This document shows positions 52,806 through 62,436 of a stretch of DNA of 64,000 nucleotides, in pieces. Every line of letters begins with the position of its first letter. The first letter of the stretch is position 1. This DNA comes from Nonlabens ulvanivorans. Its GTDB lineage: Bacteria; Bacteroidota; Bacteroidia; Flavobacteriales; Flavobacteriaceae. The notes below the pieces were generated by a model that saw only the letters and a list, made by a program, of their open reading frames with translations, had not been told where the DNA came from and made no database searches. The DNA lies in NCBI RefSeq assembly GCF_000755285.1, contig NZ_BBMK01000006.1, forward strand, positions 62,001 to 126,000. The letters run 5' to 3'. The position numbers were made by a program, and so were the translations under genes.

Positions 52806-52925
52806 TTTGTAAACTTTGGACTGTAAAAATAATGATTCTCTTAACTTGAAATCAAATCTAGTTATCACTATTTATTATCACTTTATTAAGGTTATCCATG
52901 TCATCCTGTTTTACTTTTACATTTA

Positions 52926-53475
52926 ATGTCTAGAACCTACATCAATCCTATCACAAAAGAACGCGCTACCATTCTTAAAACTAGCGCACAAACTAATGGA
53001 TCATACACTTACATAGAAGTAGAATTGCAGCCTGGTGGCGGTAATCCTATCCATTATCATCAACATTTTACAGAACAGTTTGAACCTATTGACGGTACCT
53101 TAGGCGTTCATTATTTAGGTAAAGAAATAAGCTTAAAACCTGGTCAAATATTTAAAGTACCCGTAATAGATAATCATCGTTTTTATAATCCAGGTGATCG
53201 GCCTATTATCTTTAGAGCAAAACTGGAACCTGGCCAGCCCGGATTTGAAAATTTCATGGCAGCACTTTTTGGATTGGTTAGTGATGGTAAAACTTTTGGA
53301 AAAAACCAGATTCCGTTCAATCCATTTTATGCTATAATTTTACTTAAATGGGGGCGATACTCAAGTAGATAGCTTATTCTTCAGGTTATTTAAACCTGTT
53401 TTGATATTACTGTATACGCTTTCGCGAAAGCTGGGATACGAAAAGAAATTGCTACACAAATATGTCATAGGTTAA
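52926..53475 (+). CDS. Cupin domain protein (one apparent frameshift)
   Basis: About 182 residues after correction. The cupin barrel motifs are GGGNPIHYHQHFTEQFEPIDG and PVIDNHRFYNPGDRPIIF (metal-binding His). A run of five G at 53350-53354 should be four; this restores KWGDTQVDSLFFRLFKPVL and an ordinary C-terminal hydrophobic tail ending at 53475. The palindrome copy 13 falls in that tail. The substrate is unknown. Confidence 0.8.
53417..53431. repeat. Dispersed palindrome copy 13 (third frame)
   Basis: CGCTTTCGCGAAAGC followed by T, in the restored end of the cupin gene, read as L-S-R-K-L. Confidence 0.85.
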
Positions 53476-53533
53476 GGCAGTACTTGCAAACGCGTTTTCA
53501 AAATCGTAACATTACACTCAATAATCCCTATAC

Positions 53534-55054
53534 ATGGAAAGTCAAAATATCAACCAAGAGGACGAAAAAATAATCATTAATCAAGAATTAAACATTTGGG
53601 AAGCGCTTATTCCTGTAATAGCGTTAGTTGGGCTACTGGCTTATAATGTGTTTGTTTTTGGTGATAGCGCTTTAGGTGGTTCTAACCAATTTATATTAAT
53701 TATAGGTGCAGCTATTGCAGCTATCGTAGGCTTTAAAAACAAAGTTTCTTATAAATCCATGGTGGAGGAAGTTGCTCAAAATTTAAAATCTACTACCGGT
53801 GCTATTCTTATACTTTTAATGGTAGGCGCGCTTGCTGGGACCTGGCTGGTTAGTGGTATTATACCTACCATGATTTATTATGGACTTGATATTTTAAACC
53901 CAACTATTTTTCTGGCTGCATGTGTTATTATTTGTGCTGTGATTTCTGTCGCAACTGGTAGTAGCTGGACTACTAGTGCAACAGTAGGTATCGCACTTAT
54001 AGGTATTGCAGGCGCATTAGGGATAAGTCCAGGAATGACTGCTGGTGCGGTGTTGAGTGGTGCCTATTTTGGTGATAAATTAAGTCCGCTGAGTGATACG
54101 ACTAACCTTGCTCCTGCTATGGCTGGTACTGATTTATTTACTCATATTAGATACATGACCTACACAACAGTACCAACTATCATAGTAACACTATTATTCT
54201 TTATTATTCTAGGATTTACTAATGATACGACCGGTGCTGCAGACGTATCTCAATATCAAGGTGCTATAGATGCCACTTTTAATACTTCTCCTTGGTTATT
54301 TCTAGTACCCATTGCTGTAATAGCTATGATTGTTAAAAAGATATCGCCTTTAATCGCTTTACTGGCTGGTACGTTACTAGCAGCTGTATTTGCATTGATT
54401 TTTCAACCCGATCTTGTACTAGCTGTTTCTGGAATGAAAGAATGGAGTTTTGAAGCTGGTTATAAAGGAATCATGAATGCTATCACTGTAAAAACCACTG
54501 TTAATCCTGTGTCTGACAATCCTAAAATTGTTGAAGAACTAGCAGGACTATTTGAAGGAAAAGGAATGGAATCTATGTTAGGTACTATATGGTTGATTAT
54601 TTGTGCCATGGTCTTTGGTGGTGTCATGGATGCTATAGGTGCATTGAGCAGAATTTCAAAAAGTTTGCTGAATTTATTCAGTAGTGTTTTTGGATTATTC
54701 TTTAGTACGGTAGCTAGTTGTATCGCGATTAATTTTACTGCAAGTGATCAATACCTAGCACTGGTAGTACCAGGAAAAATGTATGAGAAAGCTTATCGTG
54801 AAAAAGGACTCGCGCCAGAGAATTTATCGAGAACACTAGAAGACTCAGGAACAGTTACATCTGTTTTAATACCTTGGAATACCTGTGGTGCTTACCACAG
54901 TGGTACTTTAGGTGTAAGTGTATTGGATTATGCTATCTATGCTATGTTTAGCTGGTTGTCTCCTATCATGACGCTCATTTTTGCAGCGTTTAGCATTAAG
55001 ATTAAACAATTAGTTACTAAAACACCTACTCTAGATACAATAGGTGAAGAATAA
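53534..55054 (+). CDS. nhaC: NhaC family Na+/H+ antiporter
   Basis: A 506-residue inner-membrane protein with about 11-12 hydrophobic segments. Landmarks of NhaC include SSWTTSATVGIALIGIAGALGI, SGAYFGDKLSPLSDTTNLAPA and SVLIPWNTCGAYHSGTLGV. Sodium extrusion fits a marine lifestyle. The MBL gene follows with the stop codon and next ATG about 16 bp apart. Confidence 0.93.
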   Translation: MESQNINQEDEKIIINQELNIWEALIPVIALVGLLAYNVFVFGDSALGGSNQFILIIGAAIAAIVGFKNKVSYKSMVEEVAQNLKSTTGAILILLMVGALAGTWLVSGIIPTMIYYGLDILNPTIFLAACVIICAVISVATGSSWTTSATVGIALIGIAGALGISPGMTAGAVLSGAYFGDKLSPLSDTTNLAPAMAGTDLFTHIRYMTYTTVPTIIVTLLFFIILGFTNDTTGAADVSQYQGAIDATFNTSPWLFLVPIAVIAMIVKKISPLIALLAGTLLAAVFALIFQPDLVLAVSGMKEWSFEAGYKGIMNAITVKTTVNPVSDNPKIVEELAGLFEGKGMESMLGTIWLIICAMVFGGVMDAIGALSRISKSLLNLFSSVFGLFFSTVASCIAINFTASDQYLALVVPGKMYEKAYREKGLAPENLSRTLEDSGTVTSVLIPWNTCGAYHSGTLGVSVLDYAIYAMFSWLSPIMTLIFAAFSIKIKQLVTKTPTLDTIGEE

Positions 55055-55070
55055 TATCAACACATTAACA

Positions 55071-55934
55071 ATGAAAAATTTATTATCTGTATTTGCACTT
55101 TTAAGTATTCTTAATGCTGGTGCACAAGACCGATTTGCAAAAGTTCAAATAACATCTACTGAGGTAAGCGAAAACACTTTCATGCTTACTGGAGCTGGCG
55201 GTAATATCATGATTGCCATTGACAAAGAAAAGGTAGTGATGATAGACGATCAATTTGCACCATTAAGTGATAAAATTAAAGATGCCATTGAAGGCATTAC
55301 AGACTATCCCATTGCTTATTTAATCAATACACACCACCATGGAGATCATACAGGTGGTAATGGAAATTTTAACTCTAAAGAAACAACAATTGTTGCTCAC
55401 GTGAACGTAAAAGAACGATTGATTTCTGAAGGAAAAGAAGAGAATTTTATTCCGGAAATGACGCTGGAAGAAGAGCTTGAATTACAATTACCTACTCAAA
55501 CTTGTTTATTAATCCACGTTCACAACGCACATACGGACGGTGATACATTTATCTTTTTTGTTCAGGAAAATGTGGTACATATGGGTGATGTATTCTTTAA
55601 TGCAAAATATCCATATATCGATCTAAAATCCGGCGGATCTATCGATGGTTATATCGCTGCTCAAGAAAGAGTTCTTTCTACCATTAATGAAGAGACTAGA
55701 ATAATCCCAGGTCATGGTAAATTAGCCAGTTATGAAGATTTAAGAAACAACATTGAGATGTTAGTGGATATTAAAAAAAACATTGCTTCAAAAATTAAGA
55801 AAGGTGTTTCTAAAGAAGATATTATCGCAGACACTACTATAACAGCAGCTTATGATGCAAAAGGTTATGGAGATGGCTTTATTAATGCAGAGCGTTTTAG
55901 AACTACCGTTTACGAGAGCATCACAGGTCTATAA
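55071..55934 (+). CDS. Secreted MBL-fold metallo-hydrolase
   Basis: About 287 residues with signal peptide MKNLLSVFALLSILNAGAQ; ATG 55071 is chosen because an upstream in-frame ATG lies inside nhaC. The zinc-binding motif is THHHGDHTGG (HxHxDH), with downstream His ligands in AHTDGD, HMGD and PGHG. It resembles periplasmic MBL-fold proteins related to subclass B metallo-beta-lactamases and quinoprotein-relay hydrolases. Substrate not determined, so no resistance claim is made. Confidence 0.85.
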   Translation: MKNLLSVFALLSILNAGAQDRFAKVQITSTEVSENTFMLTGAGGNIMIAIDKEKVVMIDDQFAPLSDKIKDAIEGITDYPIAYLINTHHHGDHTGGNGNFNSKETTIVAHVNVKERLISEGKEENFIPEMTLEEELELQLPTQTCLLIHVHNAHTDGDTFIFFVQENVVHMGDVFFNAKYPYIDLKSGGSIDGYIAAQERVLSTINEETRIIPGHGKLASYEDLRNNIEMLVDIKKNIASKIKKGVSKEDIIADTTITAAYDAKGYGDGFINAERFRTTVYESITGL

Positions 55935-55954
55935 ATAGTTTTACAATTTAAACA

Positions 55955-56870
55955 ATGAGAGCATTAGTCATATCTGGCGGTGGTAGTAAAGGTGCATTTG
56001 CCGGTGGCGTTGCTCAATACCTCATTGAAGAAAAAAAATTAGACTATGATATTTATATAGGAACATCAACAGGCAGTCTTCTTATCTCACATCTAGCGCT
56101 ACACAAAATAGAAAAGATTAAAGAGGTCTATACCAATGTAAATCAAAAGTCTATTTTCAGTAATTGTCCATTTATAGTTAAAAGAAGTAAATATGGTGTT
56201 GAGGAAATAAAAATCAATCACTGGAATGTTCTACGCAATTTTTTAAATGGTAATAAAACCTTTGGCGAAAGCAAAAACCTCAGAAAACTAATCAAAAAAG
56301 ATTTTTACCATTGAAGAATTTAACGAATTAAAAGCTACTCAAAAAGAAGTCATCGTTACCGTATCTAATCTTTCACTTAATGAAACCGAATATAAATCGA
56401 TTCAAGAAGTAAGCTATGAAGACTTTTGTGATTGGATATGGATCTCTTGCAACTATATTCCTTTTATGAGTATGGTTAAAAAGGACAACTGCGAGTATGC
56501 AGATGGTGGCTATGGTAGTATGGTACCTATTAAAGAGGCTATAGAACGTGGTGCTACAACAGTCGATGTTATTGTACTAGAAACAGAAGCTACTTACTAT
56601 AATAGCTTACCATCTACCAATGTCTTTTCACTACTTACCAGCCTTCATGGATTTATGATGGATCGTATTGAAAAACAGAATATAGCGATAGGAAAGTTTA
56701 CAGCAAACCATCATGATACTATTCTTAATTTCTATTACACACCTACGGTGTTAACGACTAATTCGCTCATTTTTAATAAATCAAAAATGACTAATTGGTG
56801 GAATAGCGGATTTAAATATGCCGCAAGCACTACAGAAAAAACGAGCGAAATCAAGCCTCAAGAAGAATAA
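55955..56870 (+). CDS. Patatin-like phospholipase (one apparent frameshift)
   Basis: About 304 residues after correction. Oxyanion loop SGGGSKGAFAGG, catalytic Ser in GTSTGS and catalytic Asp in ADGGYG match the patatin Ser-Asp dyad. A homopolymer stretch at 56294-56306 (six A, then five T) breaks the frame. One base fewer restores IKKIFTIEEFNELKATQK and joins the catalytic Asp half. No signal peptide is evident. It lies 20 bp after the MBL gene. Confidence 0.88.
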
Positions 56871-56876
56871 AGTAAA

Positions 56877-57713
56877 TTACTTCCTTACTCTACTACTCCA
56901 TCTTTTATAAAAGAAAAGTGCTGCAATGAAAAGTAATAGTAATGGCCAGATATTTACTAGAATTAAAAGTAAAGTTGTTACTATAGACCATCCATTTTTA
57001 AAACCGCTCAAAGCTTTGTCTTTAAAGGTAACCTCGTAAACTACAGGATCTTCTCTAAACTGTACAGTTTGATATAATTGTAATTCAATATTACTATAAC
57101 CAACTTTATGATTTAGTAATTTTAATCTTCCTTCGGCGCTCTCTATTTCTTCTTGTAGAATCCTTAATTTCTCTTCAGTTTTAAGTACCTCTTCTACTGT
57201 TTTTGCTTTGCCTCTTAAGATTTCGTCATATCTTAATTTGACTTCTTTTTTAGTTTTAAGTCTAGTTTGTAAATCGAAATATTCATCACTCACGTCAGTA
57301 GTAGATATATTTTTGAAGTCGATAAAATCGGCTAGCGCAGTAAGTTGTGTCATCGTAGATTCAAAATGTGTAGCAGGAACTTTAAAGATGATTCGATTTT
57401 CTAATTTGTAATCATTTTGAGTGTATTTCATATCTGCTACATATCCTTTTTGAGCAGTAATTAAATTTTGTGCTGCGGTACTCGCACTGTCTAAATTAGT
57501 TACTTTAAAACGACAATTAGCATTTTTAATAATCTTGAGATTTTCTAAAGTTTGAGTATTTTTTTCTGTGGATTGGGATGGAGACTCGATAATTAATTCT
57601 GGAGAAGATACTATGATATCTTCCTTATAACTAGCTTGGTTTTCATAAGCCTCTGCACATGATGATAGGTTAAGAATTACCGCTATTGCAGTTACATAAA
57701 TTACATTTTTCAT
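56877..57713 (-). CDS. DUF4349 family lipoprotein
   Basis: 278 residues. Lipoprotein signal MKNVIYVTAIAVILNLSSC, then the DUF4349 body (LDSASTAAQNLITAQKGYVADMKY, coiled-coil RILQEEIESAEGRLKLL, VGYSNIELQLYQ). A C-terminal transmembrane helix with a basic end (FFYKRWSSRVRK) closes it. It may span the periplasm between lipid anchor and membrane helix. Function unknown. Convergent with the patatin gene. Confidence 0.85.
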   Translation of the reverse strand: MKNVIYVTAIAVILNLSSCAEAYENQASYKEDIIVSSPELIIESPSQSTEKNTQTLENLKIIKNANCRFKVTNLDSASTAAQNLITAQKGYVADMKYTQNDYKLENRIIFKVPATHFESTMTQLTALADFIDFKNISTTDVSDEYFDLQTRLKTKKEVKLRYDEILRGKAKTVEEVLKTEEKLRILQEEIESAEGRLKLLNHKVGYSNIELQLYQTVQFREDPVVYEVTFKDKALSGFKNGWSIVTTLLLILVNIWPLLLLFIAALFFYKRWSSRVRK

Positions 57714-57829
57714 AAGTTGATTTTTAAATTCCTAACAAACCTAATGCTCCATGTAAAAATCCATTTGTAATACTCTTGTAAAACCTTTGTAAACTATATT
57801 ACAAGAGCTATTTTAGTGCTGTATAACCT

Positions 57830-58770
57830 ATGAATAGTATAACAGACCTCTTATTATTTAATCTGCTCTTAGAACAGGTTTCTCTTAAATTTAGAGAGAC
57901 TTATTCACCTCAACAGTCTATTATGAAAGATTGGAAAGGTCAAGACATCATCAATTTTCAAGATGATTTGAGGTCTAAAACAGGAAGCAGCGTCAGCGAA
58001 AAATGGTTCTACACGTATATAAAAAACGAGCCAGAAAAGTTACCTAGAATTGATATTCTCAATATGCTATCTGTATATATAGGATGTGATCATTGGTCCG
58101 CTTTCGCGAAAGCGAATGAAGACTACCTCATGCCCGATTATAGTACAGCTTTAAAGAAAGACACAAGTAGCTCCATTGAAAATGTTTTAAAGATTCTATT
58201 GAGGGTAATAATCACAATCGCAGGAATGGCTATCACTTATATAGTCCTGAGTAATAAAGAATATGATTACAACTTTTGCCTAAAGGATTTTTATAGAAAA
58301 GAGGCTATAAAAAATGTCCCATTTACGATTTACAGAATTAATACGAATCAAAAAGAACGAATTGAGGTTAACGAGGATGGTTGTTTTTCTGGGAAAAGTG
58401 ATTCTAAAAGCAATACATTCATCATTGAATCTCCATACTATAAAAATGATACATTAAGTCTTAATCTAGAACGTCTAGTAAGTAGAGATATTTATTTAAA
58501 ACCTGATGATTATGCTTTAATGCTCGATTACTATTCTAATGGCGATATCAAAAGTTTAAAAAACCGTAGAAGACAACTGGACCAACTATTACATAAGGAT
58601 GTTATTATTATGGAACTATTACCTTATGAAATAGGTGTAACCATATACGACAAACAACAATTTATTGATAAACTCACCACTCCTACCCAAAGCTTGAAAA
58701 ACTATTAATAGTTGATACTGAATATGCTGGTGAACAAATCAAGAAAATAAAATACCGCATTAAGTCATGA
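57830..58770 (+). CDS. Membrane protein with N-terminal HTH-like domain, unknown function (one apparent frameshift)
   Basis: About 313 residues after correction. The N-terminal 100 residues (LEQVSLKFRETY, LRSKTGSSVSEKWFYTYIKN, LPRIDILNMLSVYIGCDHW) resemble helical regulator-like domains common in Bacteroidota. A single membrane helix follows (ILLRVIITIAGMAITYIVLS), then a presumed periplasmic beta-rich domain with an EDGCFSGKS segment. Five A at 58697-58701 should be six, giving SLKKLLIVDTEYAGEQIKKIK and a stop that overlaps the next gene as ATGA. The layout suggests a one-component membrane signal protein; this is inference. Confidence 0.65.
58099..58114. repeat. Dispersed palindrome copy 14
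   Basis: Perfect 16-mer in the HTH-like membrane protein gene, read as SAFAKAN at the end of the N-terminal domain. Confidence 0.9.
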
Positions 58771-59264
58771 GAAATTGGACCTTAATTTTTGTTTTAATAT
58801 TATTTTCTTCTTGTAAGAACAACAACATTGCATTTGAAAGTGAAATTGATGATCCCAATTCTATTAATGACGCAAAAGCAAACGCTCCTAGCACCGAAGC
58901 AGTTTTAACAATGCGTAAAGTATTATTTTATGATGAAATGATACGGACCGAATTTAATGATATGATTGAGGCTCATAAAATCAGGTCTAAAGCCGATAGC
59001 ATTAATATGATTTTCAAAGAAGATGCTTCTTTTAAAACCCCTCATAGTTCAGTGTTCAAATACTTAGATCTACACTCCATTGAAAAACCTGATCAAGATT
59101 ACCCAGCAGATCAAATGGATTATGAGTTTTATTACCGTTATACTAAAGTTTTTTGGGATACTATAAATCAAAGAGAAATTAAAACTACTGGATTTATCGC
59201 CATAGATGAACAGCCACAAGTTATTGATAATGACACCATCAACTCTGTGAAAATTATTTGGTAA
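58767..59264 (+). CDS. Lipoprotein of unknown function
   Basis: 165 residues with lipoprotein signal MRNWTLIFVLILFSSCKNNN and a hydrophilic, acidic body (FYDEMIRTEFNDMIEAH, DYPADQMDYEFYYRY). No family recognised. It overlaps the preceding membrane-protein gene by 4 bp (ATGA), so the two are probably made together and may interact across the envelope. Confidence 0.65.
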   Translation: MRNWTLIFVLILFSSCKNNNIAFESEIDDPNSINDAKANAPSTEAVLTMRKVLFYDEMIRTEFNDMIEAHKIRSKADSINMIFKEDASFKTPHSSVFKYLDLHSIEKPDQDYPADQMDYEFYYRYTKVFWDTINQREIKTTGFIAIDEQPQVIDNDTINSVKIIW

Positions 59265-59366
59265 TATAACCTTAGACTATTACAAGTTTTACACACTATA
59301 ATCATAACCTATAACGCTATTGTGTTATAAGATTGTAAAACGCATTAAAAAACCGTCGCTCTGAAC

Positions 59367-59374
59367 TACTTTTG
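59367..59374 (+). promoter_or_regulatory. -7 promoter element of the peroxiredoxin gene
   Basis: TACTTTTG (TAnnTTTG), 36 nt before the peroxiredoxin ATG. An upstream TTG start would overlap this element and is rejected. Confidence 0.5.
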
Positions 59375-59410
59375 CAGCCTGAAAAACAATACAATTTAAA
59401 ACTAACAACA

Positions 59411-60045
59411 ATGGCAATAGTAGGAAGACAGTTTCCAAGTATCGATGTAGATGCAATGAACGAAATGGGAGATACGTTTAAATTAAACGTTCTTGAAGAA
59501 GCAAAAAATAAGAACAAAAAAGTTCTACTTTTTTGGTATCCTAAAGATTTCACTTTTGTATGCCCTACTGAATTACATGCTTTTCAAACTGCTTTAGGTG
59601 AATTTGAAAAAAGAAATACCATAGTAATTGGTGCATCATGTGATACTCCAGAAGTACACTTTGCATGGTTAAATACTGCAAAAGATGATGGAGGAATTGA
59701 AGGTATTACTTATCCAATTCTTGCAGATACTAATCGTAATCTTGCAAACATGCTGGACATTCTAGATGTGGAAGAAGAATACAATGATGATCTTGAAGGT
59801 TATGTCCTTAAAGGTGATAATGTGACTTTCCGTGCTACATACCTTATTGATGAAGAAGGTACTGTATTTCATGAAGGTGTGAACCACATGCCAGTAGGTC
59901 GTAACGTAAATGAATTCTTAAGAATGATTGACGCTTACACTCACGTTCAAAAGAATGGTGAAGTATGTCCTGCAAACTGGAAGAAGGAAAAGATGCAATG
60001 AGTGCAGATCGCAAAGGAACTGCCGCTTACCTTTCTCAAAACTAA
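59411..60045 (+). CDS. Typical 2-Cys peroxiredoxin (AhpC/Prx1 type; one apparent frameshift)
   Basis: Reduces peroxides with thiols in the cytoplasm. About 211 residues after correction, normal for the family. Peroxidatic Cys in DFTFVCPTELHAF, resolving Cys in EVCPANW. One G is missing at 59979-59980; restoring it gives ANWEEGKDAMSADRKGTAAYLSQN, the expected ending. A terminator follows, then thioredoxin, which is its likely reductant. Confidence 0.93.
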
Positions 60046-60062
60046 TTATTAAATTAATTAAG

Positions 60063-60106
60063 AAACACAACAGGTCGTTTCTTTAAAACAGGTCTGTTGT
60101 GTTTTT
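60063..60106 (+). terminator. Rho-independent terminator after peroxiredoxin
   Basis: Perfect 11-bp stem AAACACAACAG / CTGTTGTGTTT with a 20-base loop and a T tail. Confidence 0.85.
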
Positions 60107-60121
60107 ATAATATAGTATCAT

Positions 60122-60433
60122 ATGCAAACTTTAGATCAAGATAACCTACAGGAAATCGTTGCAAACAACGATACTGTAGTTGTACAATATATGGCTAGCT
60201 GGTGTGGTAACTGCCGCTTAATGAAGCCTAAATTTAAAAAACTAGCTGCCGAAAATGAGAATACTACATTCTTATTAGTGGATGCAGAAAAATTCCCAGA
60301 ATCACGTAAAATGGCAACTGTAGATAACCTACCTACGTTTGCAACTTTCAAAGGCGGTTCTTTTGTAAATCAAGTACAAACTAACAAATTTGAAAATCTT
60401 AAAGACTTAGTACATGAAGTTACCAATAATTAG
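60122..60433 (+). CDS. Thioredoxin family protein
   Basis: 103 residues with the active site WCGNC (a variant of WCGPC) in YMASWCGNCRLMKP, the LVDAEKFPESRKMATVDNLPTFATFKGG segment with cis-Pro, and no signal peptide, so cytoplasmic. It is the likely partner of the upstream peroxiredoxin. It overlaps the DUF6952 gene by 20 bp. Confidence 0.9.
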   Translation: MQTLDQDNLQEIVANNDTVVVQYMASWCGNCRLMKPKFKKLAAENENTTFLLVDAEKFPESRKMATVDNLPTFATFKGGSFVNQVQTNKFENLKDLVHEVTNN

Positions 60434-60662
60434 ACATATACAAAAAGGTACTACTCCAGAACAATTAGAAGCTACTCTAGAGGTTCTAGAACATTTTTCA
60501 GAACACAGATCTGTAACTGAAGAGGAAATGGATGTAGTAGGTGAATTAATCACCAATATATGTGGCGCTCTAGAAGTACACGCAAATGTTGCAAAAGGTA
60601 TGAGCGGTATAGAAGCCGCAAACGCTTTTGCACAAAAAGTTATGGGATCTATAGACCAATAA
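60414..60662 (+). CDS. DUF6952 family small protein
   Basis: 82 residues, cytoplasmic and helical: MKLPIIRHIQKG, LEVLEHFSEHRSVTEEEMDVVGELITNICGALEVH. It matches a small Bacteroidota family that sits next to thioredoxin and peroxiredoxin genes. Function unknown; a role linked to thiol redox is suggested by context only. A strong terminator follows. Confidence 0.85.
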   Translation: MKLPIIRHIQKGTTPEQLEATLEVLEHFSEHRSVTEEEMDVVGELITNICGALEVHANVAKGMSGIEAANAFAQKVMGSIDQ

Positions 60663-60682
60663 CGTTTAACATTATTATTAAA

Positions 60683-60717
60683 AAACCTCAAAACCCTTAA
60701 CGTTTTGAGGTTTTTTG
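60683..60717 (+). terminator. Rho-independent terminator after the thioredoxin-DUF6952 pair
   Basis: Stem AAACCTCAAAAC / GTTTTGAGGTTT with a T run. Confidence 0.9.
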
Positions 60718-60822
60718 TTTGTAATATTATTAATTAAGCAATAATTTGATAATAAAAATGAGTTTTTCGTTATTTCTAGTTGTTGTTTTAATATTTTTGA
60801 TTTCAACATATCCCTATATTAT

Positions 60823-61710
60823 ATGAAAAATCAATTACCTTTTCTTATCGCACTTTTAGGATTGAGTATGGCATCGGCTCAAAACTATTTAGACATTGCG
60901 CGACTTAATGTCTCTAATACAACGCTAGAAGATTTAGAACAAACCCATGAGACTAACATTACTAATGTCAATCTCGAGTTTCTTCTCCCTACTCCTATTA
61001 ATGATAAAACAATATTGATTACAGGTCTTACAGCCGAGAATTCGAGCCTTGTTTTGAGCAATGGATTATCTAGAGAAAATTTGATAATGACTAGAATTAA
61101 TTTAGGAGCAAAAATTTATCATTCCAAAAAATGGACTGGAACCTATTTATTATTACCCAAAATAGCTTCTAACCTTAATGAAGTTGCCAGTCAAGATTTT
61201 CAAATAGGCGCCATAGCTTTATTAGAATACAGACATAAAAATAGATTCAGGACAAAGTACGGTTTGTATAGCTCTTCAGAAGAGTTTGGCACAATAATTA
61301 CACCATTGCTTGGAGTTTACTATAGAACACCTAATAACAAATTTTATATCGATGCTGCATTTCCTATACGTATGGAAGCAAACTATAACGTGACTAAGAA
61401 ATTCAGTTTGGGAGCAGATTTACGAACCTCTGTTAAATCATACAATCTAGGATTAACTGATCGTTATGTACAAGAAGAGTCCATACGAGGTGGCTTATAT
61501 GCTTCTTACTCTTTAATGGATGATAAACTTATATTAAGAGCTAAAGCAGGTCTAGACACCACAGACTATGGTCTTTATAATTCTGGCGACAGGATAGGTG
61601 CACAAATTTTAACGATCCAAGTAAATGGTGATGATCGAGCTCGATTAAATAATGAATTTGACAGCAGTGTATATTTTGGCTTTGATGCGATATATAGACT
61701 AAATTTATAA
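60823..61710 (+). CDS. Outer membrane beta-barrel protein, DUF6268-like
   Basis: 295 residues. Signal peptide MKNQLPFLIALLGLSMASAQ, then alternating amphipathic strands (MTRINLGAKIYHSKKWTG, IGAIALLEYRHKNRFRTKYGLYS, FSLGADLRTSVKSYNLG). It ends in an aromatic/hydrophobic residue pattern (VYFGFDAIYRLNL) typical of barrel insertion. The family assignment is moderate; no substrate known. Confidence 0.75.
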   Translation: MKNQLPFLIALLGLSMASAQNYLDIARLNVSNTTLEDLEQTHETNITNVNLEFLLPTPINDKTILITGLTAENSSLVLSNGLSRENLIMTRINLGAKIYHSKKWTGTYLLLPKIASNLNEVASQDFQIGAIALLEYRHKNRFRTKYGLYSSSEEFGTIITPLLGVYYRTPNNKFYIDAAFPIRMEANYNVTKKFSLGADLRTSVKSYNLGLTDRYVQEESIRGGLYASYSLMDDKLILRAKAGLDTTDYGLYNSGDRIGAQILTIQVNGDDRARLNNEFDSSVYFGFDAIYRLNL

Positions 61711-61736
61711 ATTGACATATACCATACCATATGATT

Positions 61737-61771
61737 TAAACACCTTAAACTTAAAAATTTAAGGTGTTTTT
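61737..61771. terminator. Terminator between the beta-barrel gene and the convergent lipoprotein gene
   Basis: Stem AACACCTTAAA / TTTAAGGTGTT with a T tail on the plus strand. It touches the stop codon of the minus-strand gene. Confidence 0.75.
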
Positions 61772-62327
61772 ATTTTAATACCTTTCTATCAGGTCTTTGA
61801 TCACTTCTTCTCAAGTAAACTGCTGTGACAATCTCTGCGTCATCTACGGCTTCATCTTCCATCAACATGGTTTTGTGTGAATGACCTTGCGCTACTAATA
61901 AATCTGCATTTGCATCATTGCCTAAAATTGTCTTTTTACTTTGAATCGAAGTCAGAAAAATTAAAGTAAAGAAGTGGCTTCCTTTTCTTATCGTAAAATA
62001 TTTATCCTTCGGCTTACCAGGAAGCGTCATCTTATCTATTAAAAAATCACCTTGATAAAGTTCTGCCGTTATTTCATTTCCTTTAGTATAGGATAAAAAG
62101 ACTTGATTTCCTTCAGCGATATTTTGCTTTTTATCTTTGTTATGAAGACATAAGTCGTTCCATAGACTATTTTGATCATCTCCTTCTATTCTATTTTCAT
62201 AAAGTCCAGTTAATGCGCTAGGTGTCAAAACCATTGGGTTTTCTTGAATTCTGTTTGCTAGGCTTGTTGAGGTATAGCAGCTACTTAACAAAATAGTCAT
62301 CATTAAAATTGTAAAATATTGTCTCAT
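61770..62327 (-). CDS. Lipoprotein of unknown function
   Basis: About 185 residues from ATG 62327, which gives a proper lipoprotein signal MRQYFTILMMTILLSSCYTS; an upstream ATG would add 11 polar residues. The body is a mixed domain with YFTIRKGSHFFTLIFLTSIQSKK and a basic C-terminal RRSDQRPDRKVLK. No family recognised. Confidence 0.65.
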   Translation of the reverse strand: MRQYFTILMMTILLSSCYTSTSLANRIQENPMVLTPSALTGLYENRIEGDDQNSLWNDLCLHNKDKKQNIAEGNQVFLSYTKGNEITAELYQGDFLIDKMTLPGKPKDKYFTIRKGSHFFTLIFLTSIQSKKTILGNDANADLLVAQGHSHKTMLMEDEAVDDAEIVTAVYLRRSDQRPDRKVLK

Positions 62328-62413
62328 AACATTAATTTTTGGTTGTTCATCTGTTATCAAAAAGCATGCTAAACTAATAGCGATTAAAAAAACACGTTAC
62401 TGAACATATATTT

Positions 62414-62421
62414 TATCTTTG
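62414..62421 (+). promoter_or_regulatory. -7 promoter element of the DUF4197 gene
   Basis: TATCTTTG (TAnnTTTG), 15 nt before the ATG at 62437. Confidence 0.55.
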
Positions 62422-62436
62422 TAAAAAATATTATAA

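Noticed and set aside
55071-55934. MBL-fold protein as an antibiotic-resistance beta-lactamase
   Set aside because: Only the general zinc motif is visible; nothing specific to clinical enzymes can be claimed.
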